Shown: piece by piece, positions 24,958 through 34,094 of the stretch
Position numbering within the stretch: position 1 is the first letter of the stretch
Layout of the letters: each line of letters begins with the position of its first letter
DNA from: Alteribacter aurantiacus DSM 18675
GTDB lineage: Bacteria > Bacillota > Bacilli > Bacillales > Salisediminibacteriaceae
Assembly: GCF_000429705.1 (NCBI RefSeq)
Contig: NZ_KE386942.1
Span: forward strand, 265,241-329,240
Direction of reading: 5' to 3'
Length of the DNA: 64,000 nucleotides
Translations under genes and position numbers: made by a program
The notes under the pieces: model-generated
What the model saw: only the letters and a program-made list of their open reading frames with translations
Database searches by the model: none
What the model was told of the DNA's origin: nothing

Positions 24958-25529
24958 TATAAATCCAAACTCCACAACGCCGGGTTACTCACAGATGTGG
25001 CGAGCGCACCTGCTTCCAACGCTTCTAGGACTTCTTCTTTATGATCAATTAATCCCCCTGCAATAATTGGTAGCCTCACTTTTGTGGTCAAAGAATCAAT
25101 GACTTTTGGCATAAGCCCAGGCAACACTTCAATGGCATCAATCGGTGTGTGATTAGCCGCCTCTTTTCCTTTCGCTACAGCCCCTTTATCAATAAGAAAG
25201 ACACGCTGAATGACCATTAGCCCTTCTTCTTTGGCAAACTTGGCCACATGATTCTTCGTCGTAATAATCCCATCGGGCTTCCATTCCGTCGCCACAAATT
25301 TAATGGCATTTTTACTATTATCCAAACCACTAATGAAATCGAGATGCAAAAACACGTGCATATCGTTTTGTTTTAAACGTTTAACAAATTCACCAGTAGA
25401 AAACAAATCCCCAGTGAGCAAAAAAGCAACGTTTGCCTGACTTTCAATCGCCCGATCAAGATGGCGTGGATCTTTGATCGCAGCAATCACTTGTGATTCA
25501 ATAAGATCTACAATCGACTTCTTACCCAC
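24957..25529 (-). CDS. glpP: Glycerol-3-phosphate responsive antiterminator GlpP
   Basis: A 190-residue mRNA-binding protein with a TIM-barrel-like fold. Family segments visible are SQANVAFLLTGDLFSTGEFV, HVFLHLDFISGL, PDGIITTKNHVAKFAKEEG, AIEVLPGLMPKVI and PIIAGGLIDHKEEV. In Bacillus GlpP binds leader RNA in the presence of glycerol 3-phosphate and lets polymerase pass a terminator. It is the last gene of the ugp-glpQ group here, which suggests that it controls this group through the hairpin at 29845-29903. Confidence 0.92.
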   Translation of the reverse strand: MGKKSIVDLIESQVIAAIKDPRHLDRAIESQANVAFLLTGDLFSTGEFVKRLKQNDMHVFLHLDFISGLDNSKNAIKFVATEWKPDGIITTKNHVAKFAKEEGLMVIQRVFLIDKGAVAKGKEAANHTPIDAIEVLPGLMPKVIDSLTTKVRLPIIAGGLIDHKEEVLEALEAGALATSVSNPALWSLDL

Positions 25530-25624
25530 CGTCTTCCCCCCAAATGCAAAAAAAACTGTATTTCTATTCTAGTGAACAATTTTACAGTTTTAGCATTGAG
25601 AAGTAAACGACAATCGACCAGATT

Positions 25625-26338
25625 CTATTTGTTACGAATCAACGTGAGATTGTTCGTAAACAGTCCATCTACATTCAAATTCTCAAGTTGATTAACCACT
25701 TTGACATCATCAACCGTGTAGGGCATCACTTTGTAGCCCATTGAGTGGGACTTCTCCATAAAGCGTTCATCCACAAACGTATATGGCGGATGGATACTTT
25801 CAACTTGCAGGCCACTATGTTTAATATAGCCCCATAAATCAATAAAATTGTTATAAAGAAGAAGTCCTTTTTTTATGTATGGATTAAGTTCTTGAACGGT
25901 CAGGAGCGATTCATGGTCAAAAGAAGATATAACAGTTTGCTCTTCAAGTCCAAATCGCTTTACTTCCTGCAAAACTCTCTCTTCAATGCCTTTATGAAAA
26001 AAAGGTACGTTTTTAATTTCAATATTGATGATCGTATCAGACTTGCATAAAGCCAAAACTTCTTCTAAATAAGGGAGTTTCTCTCCTGCAAAGGTGCTAG
26101 AAAACCAACTTCCTGCGTCAAATGAACGGAGTTCTTCACTGGTGAAATCTTTAATCCACCCTTTCCCATTCGTCGTCCGTTTGATATTGTCATCGTGACA
26201 TACGATGATTTTATTGTCCTTTGAAAAATGGACGTCAAGCTCAATTCCATGAGCATTGTTTTCAATAGCCAACTGAAAAGCCGCCAAAGTATTCTCCGGT
26301 GCATCCAACGAAGCACCTCTATGGGCAAAATAAATCAT
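25625..26338 (-). CDS. glpQ: Glycerophosphodiester phosphodiesterase
   Basis: A 237-residue enzyme that splits glycerophosphodiesters into glycerol 3-phosphate and an alcohol. HRGASLDAPENTLAAFQLAIEN at the start has the catalytic HRG..PENT motif, and IELDVHFSKDNKIIVCHDD supplies the metal ligands and second histidine. There is no signal peptide, so it is cytoplasmic and closer to UgpQ than to secreted GlpQ. It would process diesters brought in by the Ugp importer encoded upstream. Confidence 0.88.
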   Translation of the reverse strand: MIYFAHRGASLDAPENTLAAFQLAIENNAHGIELDVHFSKDNKIIVCHDDNIKRTTNGKGWIKDFTSEELRSFDAGSWFSSTFAGEKLPYLEEVLALCKSDTIINIEIKNVPFFHKGIEERVLQEVKRFGLEEQTVISSFDHESLLTVQELNPYIKKGLLLYNNFIDLWGYIKHSGLQVESIHPPYTFVDERFMEKSHSMGYKVMPYTVDDVKVVNQLENLNVDGLFTNNLTLIRNK

Positions 26339-26361
26339 TGTTGTATCCTCCTTCGAAAGAT

Positions 26362-26608
26362 AAAGAGGCTGAGACAGAAGTGTTTTTCATGAATGAAAAC
26401 CCGAACACTGGTAAGCGGTGCAAATAAACCGCTACTCAAATATACTACGCTTTCCGCGGTGAGCCTGTGATCCGGTGAGCCTCCTTGCTTTGCTACGGGG
26501 TCTCTCCCTGGCCCTGACTACCGCAGGAGGATACGTATATTTCATCCGCTATAATAGCGAATGGTTCGGAATCCAATCTGAACACTCTCTTCATGTCCCA
26601 GCCTCTTC
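26362..26608. repeat. Palindromic intergenic element, copy 1
   Basis: The ends form an inverted repeat (AGAGGCTGAGACA at 26364 onward against TGTCCCAGCCTCT near 26595-26607). Inside is a core at 26449-26530 (CTTTCCGCGG, GTGAGCCTCCT, GGGGTCTC, CTACCGCAGGAG) that is nearly the same as in copy 2 at 45722-45796. Such hairpin elements are common in Bacillaceae intergenic DNA. It fills the 330-base gap between ugpB and glpQ. No gene is visible in it. Confidence 0.7.
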
Positions 26609-26668
26609 ATTTTTTATTTGTACCACGAAGACTCAAAAGTTAACTTGCAACGTTAGCATACGTCTAGC

Positions 26669-28027
26669 TTATTCGTCGTCCCCGCCGCTCATACGGTTGT
26701 ATTGTTCGATGGCATTTTCAATCTCACGAGCCGCTTCATCAAGAAGCTCTTGTGAATCTCCACCTTGATATAAGCTTTCAATAGAGTTCTCTACAATATT
26801 ACGAGCTTCTGGGAATACGCCCATCAACGCCCCTTGAGTAGCAGGAGTAAGTGTTGTGTTTTGAAGCTGCTCTACACTGGTTAAGAACTGCGGAAACTCT
26901 TCGTAGATTTCTTGAAGTTCTTCTTCGTCATAAGCATCCGTTGTAATCGGGAAGTAGCCAGTCGCACCAGCCCACTTCGCTTGTACCTCAGCCTCTGTTG
27001 TATACTTCATGAAATCCCAAGCCGCTTGTTGCTCTTCTTCCGCTACACTGTTTGTCATCCAAAGGGATCCTCCACCTACGATAACTCCTTGTGGATCTTG
27101 ACCATCTGGAACAGGAAGATAAGCCGTACCAACTTCAAAGTCCGCGTCGTTTACGTTTCCGCGAGTGGCAGCAGTGGAATCTAGATACATCGCTACACGA
27201 CCTGCACTAAAGGCCGAACGAATGTCATCCCACTGACGTCCATAGTTTCCAAGTGTCTCTGCTTCATTCATTTCTTGTAACCATTCAAAAACATTGACTC
27301 CTGCTTCTTCATTAATTAACGCTTCTGTACCATCACCGTCACGCCCGTTGTCGTTGTTCAAGTATAGAGCACCTTGGTTAGCGAGAAGTTGTTCAAAGAA
27401 CCAACCGTAAATTAAGATACTAAAACCGTGTACATCAACGTCATTTCCAGAACGGATCGTCAACGCTTCAGCTGCCTCTTGTACTTCACTAAACGTTTGT
27501 GGTGGATCTTCTGGATCTAAGCCCGCCTCTTCGAACATGTCTTTGTTGTAGAACATGATCGCGTTGGATGTATTAAACGGCATGGAATAGAAGTCACCAT
27601 CAACTTGGTAATAGCCCATGATGTTTTCTTCAAAATTCACGTCAAGATCTTCTTGATCAAGGAATTCTTGAATCGGTGTGATATAACCACTCTCACTCAT
27701 AAATTTCGTTCCTACTTCGTACACTTGCACGATGGAAGGAGCATCTGTTGTTCCCCCAACCGCTCGAAGCTGATTTAACAGCTCTTCATAGCTTCCTTGG
27801 TAAACCGCTTCAACATAGACGTCTTCTTGACTTTCATTAAAGTCACCGACCATATCGTCAATCGCTTGACCAGGTCCTCCACCCATAGCGTGCCAGAACG
27901 TAACAAGAGTACGTCCGTCCTCAGTTGTTTGTACTTCAGCTTCCCCGCCACCGCAACCTGCAGCGAATAAAAGAGCCATGGCACCAGCAACAGTGGCGCC
28001 TAATTTCTTTTTACCCATCTTAAACAT
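26669..28027 (-). CDS. ugpB: sn-glycerol-3-phosphate ABC transporter binding lipoprotein
   Basis: A 452-residue extracellular binding protein. The signal peptide ends in the lipobox LLFAAGCGGG, so it is anchored by lipid at Cys25. The mature part begins with VTFWHAMGGGPGQAIDDMV, which matches UgpB. Landmarks are YEELLNQLRA, GVIVGGGSLWMT and TGYFPITTDA. AAAGGGGG lies 7 bases before the ATG. It delivers glycerol 3-phosphate or its diesters to UgpAE. Confidence 0.88.
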   Translation of the reverse strand: MFKMGKKKLGATVAGAMALLFAAGCGGGEAEVQTTEDGRTLVTFWHAMGGGPGQAIDDMVGDFNESQEDVYVEAVYQGSYEELLNQLRAVGGTTDAPSIVQVYEVGTKFMSESGYITPIQEFLDQEDLDVNFEENIMGYYQVDGDFYSMPFNTSNAIMFYNKDMFEEAGLDPEDPPQTFSEVQEAAEALTIRSGNDVDVHGFSILIYGWFFEQLLANQGALYLNNDNGRDGDGTEALINEEAGVNVFEWLQEMNEAETLGNYGRQWDDIRSAFSAGRVAMYLDSTAATRGNVNDADFEVGTAYLPVPDGQDPQGVIVGGGSLWMTNSVAEEEQQAAWDFMKYTTEAEVQAKWAGATGYFPITTDAYDEEELQEIYEEFPQFLTSVEQLQNTTLTPATQGALMGVFPEARNIVENSIESLYQGGDSQELLDEAAREIENAIEQYNRMSGGDDE

Positions 28028-28047
28028 AGTGTTTCCCCCTTTGTGAT

Positions 28048-28857
28048 TTATCCCTTTAATGCTCCAGCAGTTAGACCGCGTTTAAGCTGGTTCAACCCTA
28101 GAATCAGTAAAAGCAGTGTCGGTAAAAGAACCATGACAGTCCCGGCCATAACCACATTCCAAGACGTGCCTGTTTCAGCAGATACCATCATCTTCAGCCC
28201 AATTTGTACTGTACGCACATCGTTGTTGTTTGTAACAAGAAGTGGCCACAAGTACATGTTCCACGTAGTCAAAAACCCGAAGATTCCAAGAGCACTTAGC
28301 ATTGGTTTGGATAACGGTAAAACAAACTTGTAGTAAAACTTGAACCGTGTACATCCATCGATTTGCGCCGACTCATAAAGCTCCTTTGGAATCGTCAAGA
28401 AGTGCTGACGCAAAAGGAAGATACCAAACGCAATCGCAAAGAACGGTACTGTCAAACCGGGATAGGTATTCACCCAACCAAGGTTTTGAATCGTTACGTA
28501 GTTGGGGATAATCGTCGCTTCCCAAGGAATAAGCATCGTGGAAATAAACAAGAAAAACACGAAATTCCTTCCTTTAAACGGAATGAAAACAATCGCAAAA
28601 GCAGCCAAACTACAAAGAATCAATTGTCCGATCATAACCGTAAATGAAACAACGAAACTATTAAACAAGAAATGCAATAGTGGTACGTTGTTAAACGCAG
28701 CCACATAGTTTTCAAATGACAGACTCGACGGGAGCAAAGCCCCTCTGTTGATTTCTGCCGATGTCATAAAACTTGCAGAGACCGCGTATAAAACCGGAAA
28801 GGTGATGATCAAAGAAGAGAGTATGAGCAACGTGTAGATTATGATTTTTTTCATCAT
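28048..28857 (-). CDS. ugpE: Glycerol-3-phosphate ABC transporter permease UgpE
   Basis: A 269-residue MalG-type permease with six helices and the EAA loop ELYESAQIDGCTRFKFYYKFVLP at about 180-200, which contacts the ATPase. It ends GLTAGALKG, as is usual for this branch. It overlaps ugpA by 4 bases. Confidence 0.88.
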   Translation of the reverse strand: MMKKIIIYTLLILSSLIITFPVLYAVSASFMTSAEINRGALLPSSLSFENYVAAFNNVPLLHFLFNSFVVSFTVMIGQLILCSLAAFAIVFIPFKGRNFVFFLFISTMLIPWEATIIPNYVTIQNLGWVNTYPGLTVPFFAIAFGIFLLRQHFLTIPKELYESAQIDGCTRFKFYYKFVLPLSKPMLSALGIFGFLTTWNMYLWPLLVTNNNDVRTVQIGLKMMVSAETGTSWNVVMAGTVMVLLPTLLLLILGLNQLKRGLTAGALKG

Positions 28858-29804
28858 TGATAATGCACCTTCTTTTCTCCGACTTTAAATTGAATGTACG
28901 TAAAGATCAGAACGAGAACGAACAGGATAATCGCCTGGGCACTCGCATAACCAAAGTAACCGTTATAGAATGCTTCTCGGAAAATCGAGTAAACAATCAA
29001 ATTGGTACTGTTCGCAGGTCCACCACCTGTGAGGATATCAACCTGACCAAATGTTTGAAACGAATTGATAATCGTGACAACGCTTACAAAAAAGAGCGTT
29101 GGTGATAATAGCGGAATTGTAATATTGAACAGTTGCCTCCAATATCCAGCCCCGTCAATTTTCGCACTCTCGTAAAGCTCTTCAGAGATATTTTGCAAAC
29201 CACCTAAAAGAACAATAAAGTTAAAGCCGATGTTCATCCAAATCGTCGTAATCGCCACAGAAATGAGTGCCACATTCGGTGATGTGAGCCACTGAACCCC
29301 ACTCAGTCCGAACGCATTAAGCATATTGTTTAGTACACCAAGACTTGGGTGGAACAAAAGCAACCATATCGTTGCACCAGCCGCAACGGAAATACCTAGT
29401 GTCGACGAAAAGACAACTCTGAAAAATGGAACGCCTTTTACCTTTTCGTTCGTAATGACAGCTAAAAACAATGAAATGATAATCGTAGTAGGTACGGTAT
29501 AAAGAGCAAATAAGAACGTTGCTTTCATACTTGTCCGAAACGCAGATGACTCAAAGAGCGTTCGGTAATACTCAAATCCGATGAAGTTAATTACAGCTCC
29601 GCTTGCATTGGTGACGTGGAAGCTATAATAAAGCGTTTTCATCATTGGGTAAAATAAGAAAACCCCCACGATTAGGAGTGCCGGAAGTAAATATAGAAGC
29701 CCAGCTCCAAGGTTTTCCCATTCTCTCCTTTTTGCCGATTTCCGCTTATGTACCGGTTTTTTTACTTGTTGAACAGACGTGTTTGTTTTCTTCTCAATCT
29801 CCAT
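28854..29804 (-). CDS. ugpA: Glycerol-3-phosphate ABC transporter permease UgpA
   Basis: A 316-residue MalF-type permease. A basic N-terminal tail (~28 residues, KKPVHKRKSAKRREW) precedes six helices; the EAA loop is ELYESAKIDGAGYWRQLFNITIP near 220. It is the first gene of the operon and follows a leader terminator. No ATPase (UgpC/MsmX type) is encoded here, so a shared ATPase elsewhere must power it, as is common for sugar importers in Bacillus. Confidence 0.88.
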   Translation of the reverse strand: MEIEKKTNTSVQQVKKPVHKRKSAKRREWENLGAGLLYLLPALLIVGVFLFYPMMKTLYYSFHVTNASGAVINFIGFEYYRTLFESSAFRTSMKATFLFALYTVPTTIIISLFLAVITNEKVKGVPFFRVVFSSTLGISVAAGATIWLLLFHPSLGVLNNMLNAFGLSGVQWLTSPNVALISVAITTIWMNIGFNFIVLLGGLQNISEELYESAKIDGAGYWRQLFNITIPLLSPTLFFVSVVTIINSFQTFGQVDILTGGGPANSTNLIVYSIFREAFYNGYFGYASAQAIILFVLVLIFTYIQFKVGEKKVHYQ

Positions 29805-29844
29805 CGTTTCCCTCCCTCTGTCTGAATAAGCCGGAAAAAGTGCA

Positions 29845-29903
29845 TAAAAAAGAAACCCCTAATAAGCGCACGTGTAGCGCGTTATTAAAACAGGGGTTTC
29901 TCG
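29845..29903 (-). promoter_or_regulatory. Leader terminator of the ugp operon, probable GlpP antitermination site
   Basis: On the transcript strand AGAAACCCCT and AGGGGTTTCT form the base of a long hairpin. An inner stem (AATAACGCGC with GCGCTTATT) continues it, and TTTCTTTTTT follows, about 40 bases before the ugpA start. A terminator inside the 5' leader of an operon that also encodes GlpP is the arrangement expected for glycerol-3-phosphate-dependent antitermination. Confidence 0.6.
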
Positions 29904-30076
29904 TCATCTCTAACCCAACTTTTTTGTTATATGTCGATTATAGCAGAGGCACGAAATATTTCAACAAGATTAAGAATATTAATGTTTATTCATTTTTCGA
30001 GATTGTGTGAGAAACGTTAAATCAATTAAGTTTGAGGATTAATTGCTCGGGATTGGATGAGGTCTCACCTCTAACC

Positions 30077-30116
30077 CAAAAACCGTTGTTTAACCAAAGA
30101 TACAACGGCGGTTTCT
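30077..30116 (-). terminator. Terminator of the oligopeptide importer operon
   Basis: AAACCGCCGTTGT and ACAACGGTTT form the stem on the minus strand, followed by TTTGGG, just after the last gene of the importer. Confidence 0.65.
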
Positions 30117-30118
30117 AC

Positions 30119-31087
30119 TTACACTAAATGACAAGCGACATAGTGTCCCTTTTCTACCTCTTTAAATAATGGTTGTACTTTAAGGCAGATATCTTCCGTA
30201 AAAGGACAGCGTGTATGAAACTTACACCCTTTTGGGGGATTAGCCGGGTTTGGAATATCCCCTTTCAAAACTATGCGTTCACGCCGTTTCGTAGGGTCCG
30301 GTATGGGAACAGCCGATAATAGTGCTTTCGTATAAGGATGCAGGGGGTTTTCATATAATTTGTCTCGAGTAGTCAGTTCCATCATAGAACCTAAGTACAA
30401 TACCCCAACTTTGTTACATAAATGCTCCACAACACTTAAGTCATGAGAGATAAACAAATATGTCATGTTCTTTTTTTCTTGTAACTCTTTAAATAAATTT
30501 ATAATCTGCGCTTGAATGGAAACATCCAGAGCGGAAACAGGTTCATCTGCTACAATAAAGTCAGGTTCCATAACCATCGCTCTTGCAATACCTATCCTCT
30601 GACGCTGACCACCACTGAACTCGTGGGGATATTTATCAATATGATATGATGGTAGTCCACATATTTCCATCACTTCTTTCACTTTGTCACGTACACGATC
30701 TTTTGTAACCAATCCATGATCCAAAAGGGGCTCCGCAAGAGCATCCCCAATACGAATACGAGGATTCAAAGAACTGAAGGGGTCTTGGAAAACAAATTGC
30801 ATCTTCGTCCTAAGGCTTCTCATTTCTTTTTTGGACTTGTTGTGAATATCAATACCACGATATTTAATCGTTCCTTCACTAATATCATGAAGACGAATTA
30901 AGGACTTTCCTATCGTACTTTTTCCACTCCCTGACTCTCCTACCAAACCAAATGTCTCGCCTTCTTCAATTGTAAAAGTGACGTCATCCACCGCTTTTAC
31001 AGGTGAGGGCTTCCGGTCAAAAAGCGAAGACTTTTGGGTGAAGTACTTTTTTAGATTTTTCACTTCAATTAGTGGTGACTGACTCAT
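30119..31087 (-). CDS. Oligopeptide ABC transporter ATPase, OppF/AppF type
   Basis: A 322-residue ATPase with Walker A GESGSGKST (~52-60), Q-loop FVFQDPFSSLNP, signature SGGQRQRIGIARA, Walker B FIVADEPVSALD, and the oligopeptide-type C-terminal region with four cysteines (CKFHTRCPFTEDIC, ACHLV), which in this family can hold an iron-sulfur cluster. It starts inside the stop of the oppD-type gene (ATGA overlap). Confidence 0.9.
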   Translation of the reverse strand: MSQSPLIEVKNLKKYFTQKSSLFDRKPSPVKAVDDVTFTIEEGETFGLVGESGSGKSTIGKSLIRLHDISEGTIKYRGIDIHNKSKKEMRSLRTKMQFVFQDPFSSLNPRIRIGDALAEPLLDHGLVTKDRVRDKVKEVMEICGLPSYHIDKYPHEFSGGQRQRIGIARAMVMEPDFIVADEPVSALDVSIQAQIINLFKELQEKKNMTYLFISHDLSVVEHLCNKVGVLYLGSMMELTTRDKLYENPLHPYTKALLSAVPIPDPTKRRERIVLKGDIPNPANPPKGCKFHTRCPFTEDICLKVQPLFKEVEKGHYVACHLV

Positions 31088-32058
31088 CCTTTCACCTCTT
31101 TTTCATATAACCAGCAAGCCACATGTTGCCGATCTTCTAATTTTAATGTAGGCATTTTTTCACGACAAATATCCATGGCGTGTTCACAACGCTCGTGAAA
31201 ATAGCATGATGGCGTAAGATCTACAAGATTCGGTACTTGTCCTGGTATTGTATAGAGTTTTTTCGTTCTGTTTCCCAACACTGGCTTTGCATAAAGAAGA
31301 CCTTTTGTATAAGGGTGCTTGGGTGAAGCGAAGATGTCATGGACAGTCCCTGTTTCAATCACTTTTCCTGCATACATTACCACTACAAAGTCCGCTACTT
31401 CCGCTACAACACCAAGGTCATGAGTAATCAATAGCATGGACATATTCCGCTCTTCTTGTAATGTTCGTAGTAAGTCCAGTACTTGTGCTTGAATTGTGAC
31501 ATCCAATGCAGTCGTTGGTTCATCGGCAATAAGCATATCTGGATCACACGACAAGGCAATGGCAATCATAATTCGTTGGAGCATCCCGCCACTAAGCTGA
31601 TGAGGATAAGATTTAAAAATCTGTTCTGCACGTCCAATGCCGACCAATTCGATTAACTCAATAGCTTTGTGTCTCGCTTGTTTTTTAGAATAAGGATGAT
31701 GGACTAAGAGAGGTTCCATAATTTGTTCACCGATAGTAAGTACCGGGTTTAGTGAAGACATAGGTTCTTGAAAAATCATGGCCAGATCATTTCCACGTAC
31801 TCTTCTCAAATCTCCGCGACTAAGCTCAGCTAGATTCTTACCTTTAAAAAACAAGTCACCTTTTACGTCTGTCTGAACAAGCCCCATGACCGACATCGCG
31901 GTCACACTTTTTCCACAGCCCGATTCCCCTACGACACAAACCGTCTCTCCTTCTTTTACAGAGAAACTCACATCATCAACCGCTCTAACGATTCCCTGTT
32001 CTGTTTCAAAATGTGCTGACAAATGCTTCACCTCTAAAACAGATGCTCGTTCACTCAC
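31084..32058 (-). CDS. Oligopeptide ABC transporter ATPase, OppD/AppD type
   Basis: A 324-residue ATPase with Walker A GESGCGKSV (~43-51), signature LSGGMLQRIMIAIAL, Walker B MLIADEPTTALD, and a cysteine-bearing C-terminal domain (CYFHERCEHAMDIC). It pairs with the OppF-type ATPase to drive peptide uptake. It is 4 bases after the OppC-type permease. Confidence 0.9.
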   Translation of the reverse strand: MSERASVLEVKHLSAHFETEQGIVRAVDDVSFSVKEGETVCVVGESGCGKSVTAMSVMGLVQTDVKGDLFFKGKNLAELSRGDLRRVRGNDLAMIFQEPMSSLNPVLTIGEQIMEPLLVHHPYSKKQARHKAIELIELVGIGRAEQIFKSYPHQLSGGMLQRIMIAIALSCDPDMLIADEPTTALDVTIQAQVLDLLRTLQEERNMSMLLITHDLGVVAEVADFVVVMYAGKVIETGTVHDIFASPKHPYTKGLLYAKPVLGNRTKKLYTIPGQVPNLVDLTPSCYFHERCEHAMDICREKMPTLKLEDRQHVACWLYEKEVKG

Positions 32059-32062
32059 GTCA

Positions 32063-32995
32063 TCAACGTCCTTTCATGTTGGGATCAATCGCGTCTCTCA
32101 ACCCGTCTCCTAATAAATTAATACAAATTACCGTAACGAAAATCGCGACACCTGGAGGAATCCATAACCACGGTCGATTCGTAAAATCAATCAATGAGTT
32201 GGCCGCATTGATCATATTCCCCCAAGAGGCAGTAGGTGGAACGACACCGAGTCCAAAGTAACTTAATACCGACTCACTCAAAATGGCTCCACCTACACTA
32301 AGGGTCGCTGTTACAATCAAAATCGGAACAACATTAGGCAATAAATGGTTCAACAGCTTACGCCTGTCTCTTAACCCTAATGCGTCAGTAGCAAGCATGA
32401 ATTCCCTTTCTCTTAAACTCAATACCTGGCTTCGTATCAATCTGGCAAGTCCGGGCCAACCAATCAAACTAAGCATAATCATGACAATATACATCCTGTG
32501 TTCTGCCGGCACACGCCATTCTGACATAATTGCAGCCATAATAAATAAAAGGGGCAAACCGGGAAGAGTCATCAGAACATCTGCAATACGCATGACGATT
32601 TGATCGACAATCCCTCTATAGTAACCTGCCAAAATACCGAGAATGCCTCCGATGCTAACAGAGAGAACCATTGCACCAAGGCCAACTGTAAGAGAGATTC
32701 TCCCTGCAAGCATCAACCTCGTCAATACATCTCGCCCTAAGTGGTCTGTCCCAAGCCAATGTGCACTACTCGGAGGTTGATGAGCGTTTATTGGATTCGT
32801 TCCCATGGTAGTGTAAGGAGAGAAAAACGGACCAATAAAGCTGAATACAAATATCATCGTTAAAAACAGGAAACCAACTACCGCCATCTTTCGCTTAATA
32901 AACCTTCGCCACACTTGCCCCCAAAGTGACGACTTACTTCCTTCTACCTCTACCTTTGGCTCCATCTGCCGAGGTATTTGCGGAATATTTTCCAT
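32063..32995 (-). CDS. Oligopeptide ABC transporter permease, OppC type
   Basis: A 310-residue permease with a polar N-terminal tail, one early helix, then the binding-protein-dependent permease domain. Landmarks are HWLGTDHLGRDVLTRLM at ~80 and the EAA-like loop REFMLATDALGLRDRRKLLNHLLPN. AGGAGG precedes the ATG by 7 bases. Confidence 0.9.
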   Translation of the reverse strand: MENIPQIPRQMEPKVEVEGSKSSLWGQVWRRFIKRKMAVVGFLFLTMIFVFSFIGPFFSPYTTMGTNPINAHQPPSSAHWLGTDHLGRDVLTRLMLAGRISLTVGLGAMVLSVSIGGILGILAGYYRGIVDQIVMRIADVLMTLPGLPLLFIMAAIMSEWRVPAEHRMYIVMIMLSLIGWPGLARLIRSQVLSLREREFMLATDALGLRDRRKLLNHLLPNVVPILIVTATLSVGGAILSESVLSYFGLGVVPPTASWGNMINAANSLIDFTNRPWLWIPPGVAIFVTVICINLLGDGLRDAIDPNMKGR

Positions 32996-33007
32996 CTAAT
33001 TTCCTCC

Positions 33008-33964
33008 TTACTTCACCCGTACCCGAGGGTCTGCTAGACCATACAAAATATCAGCAATTAGATTACTGATCACGGTGAGGACAGCAATGAACATAGTGAA
33101 TCCCATTAATAACGTATAATCCCGAACAGTAAATGCCTGCATATAAATGGCTCCAATACCAGGCCAGTTGAAGATCTGTTCAGTTATAATCGCACCACTG
33201 AAAAGAGCCGGTAGCTCAAATGAAAACAGTGTGATAGCTGGCAATAAAGCGTTACGCAGAGCATGTTTGTATATGACTACTCGTTCTTTTAACCCCTTCG
33301 CTCGAGCAGTTCGAACAAAATCTTGCTTCACTACCTCGAGCATATTGGTCCTGAAGTAGCGTGTCAGCCCTCCAATACCAAGCATTGTCAGTACAAGAAC
33401 AGGTAAAATCATATGTTCCAACACATCTTTCACATGTTCCCATCCAGTGTAATCTGCACCTGTCGTAGTCATTCCTCCTGCCGGGAACCAACCTAAATCA
33501 ACGGCAAAATACTTAATAACAATGAGGCCAAGGAAAAAGGATGGTGTTGCCATCGCTGCGAAAACCAAAATGGTAATAACCGCATCATACAGAGAATACT
33601 GCTTTGTAGCAGAAATAACCCCTACAACAACAGCAATAGCCCATGTGAGAAATAAGGACGCAAAGGCCACAATGAACGAGCTCCAAATGTAATTGTTTAA
33701 CACTTCTGTCACCGGTCGTTGAAATTGAAGTGAAAACCCTAAGTCACCAGTTAATAAATTCCCCATCCAAATGAAATAACGAACGATTGTAGGTTGGTCA
33801 AACCCATATAAGGCATACAGTTCAGCCTTCCGTTCAGCCGTCAGGTTTGGATCACCATCAATAAAATTGCCCGGTACTAAAGAATATAAAAAGAATATTA
33901 AAATCGAAGCCCCAATCAACGTTGGAATTAAATAAGCCAAACGCTTTAAAATATACCTTCCCAT
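33008..33964 (-). CDS. Oligopeptide ABC transporter permease, OppB type
   Basis: A 318-residue permease beginning MGRYILKRLAYLIPTLIGAS, the standard OppB/DppB start, with six helices and the loop QDFVRTARAKGLKERVVIYKHALRN. The ATG at 33964 follows GGAGG by 9 bases; a further ATG at 33985 lacks a good site. Confidence 0.9.
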   Translation of the reverse strand: MGRYILKRLAYLIPTLIGASILIFFLYSLVPGNFIDGDPNLTAERKAELYALYGFDQPTIVRYFIWMGNLLTGDLGFSLQFQRPVTEVLNNYIWSSFIVAFASLFLTWAIAVVVGVISATKQYSLYDAVITILVFAAMATPSFFLGLIVIKYFAVDLGWFPAGGMTTTGADYTGWEHVKDVLEHMILPVLVLTMLGIGGLTRYFRTNMLEVVKQDFVRTARAKGLKERVVIYKHALRNALLPAITLFSFELPALFSGAIITEQIFNWPGIGAIYMQAFTVRDYTLLMGFTMFIAVLTVISNLIADILYGLADPRVRVK

Positions 33965-34057
33965 CGCCGTATTCCTCCCTTTCACAATACTGATTACGTT
34001 TCACCTGTTAAAAAGCCATTAAAGACAAGTCGCAACATTTGGATAGCGCGACAACCT

Positions 34058-34084
34058 AAAAAGGAGGGCGTTGAACGCCCTTCC
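34058..34084 (-). terminator. Attenuating hairpin between binding-protein and permease genes
   Basis: GGGCGTT / AACGCCC with flanking GGAA/TCCTTTTT on the minus strand, between the binding-protein gene and the permease genes. Such a partial terminator lets the binding protein be made in excess. Confidence 0.65.
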
Positions 34085-34094
34085 CATCCATTAC

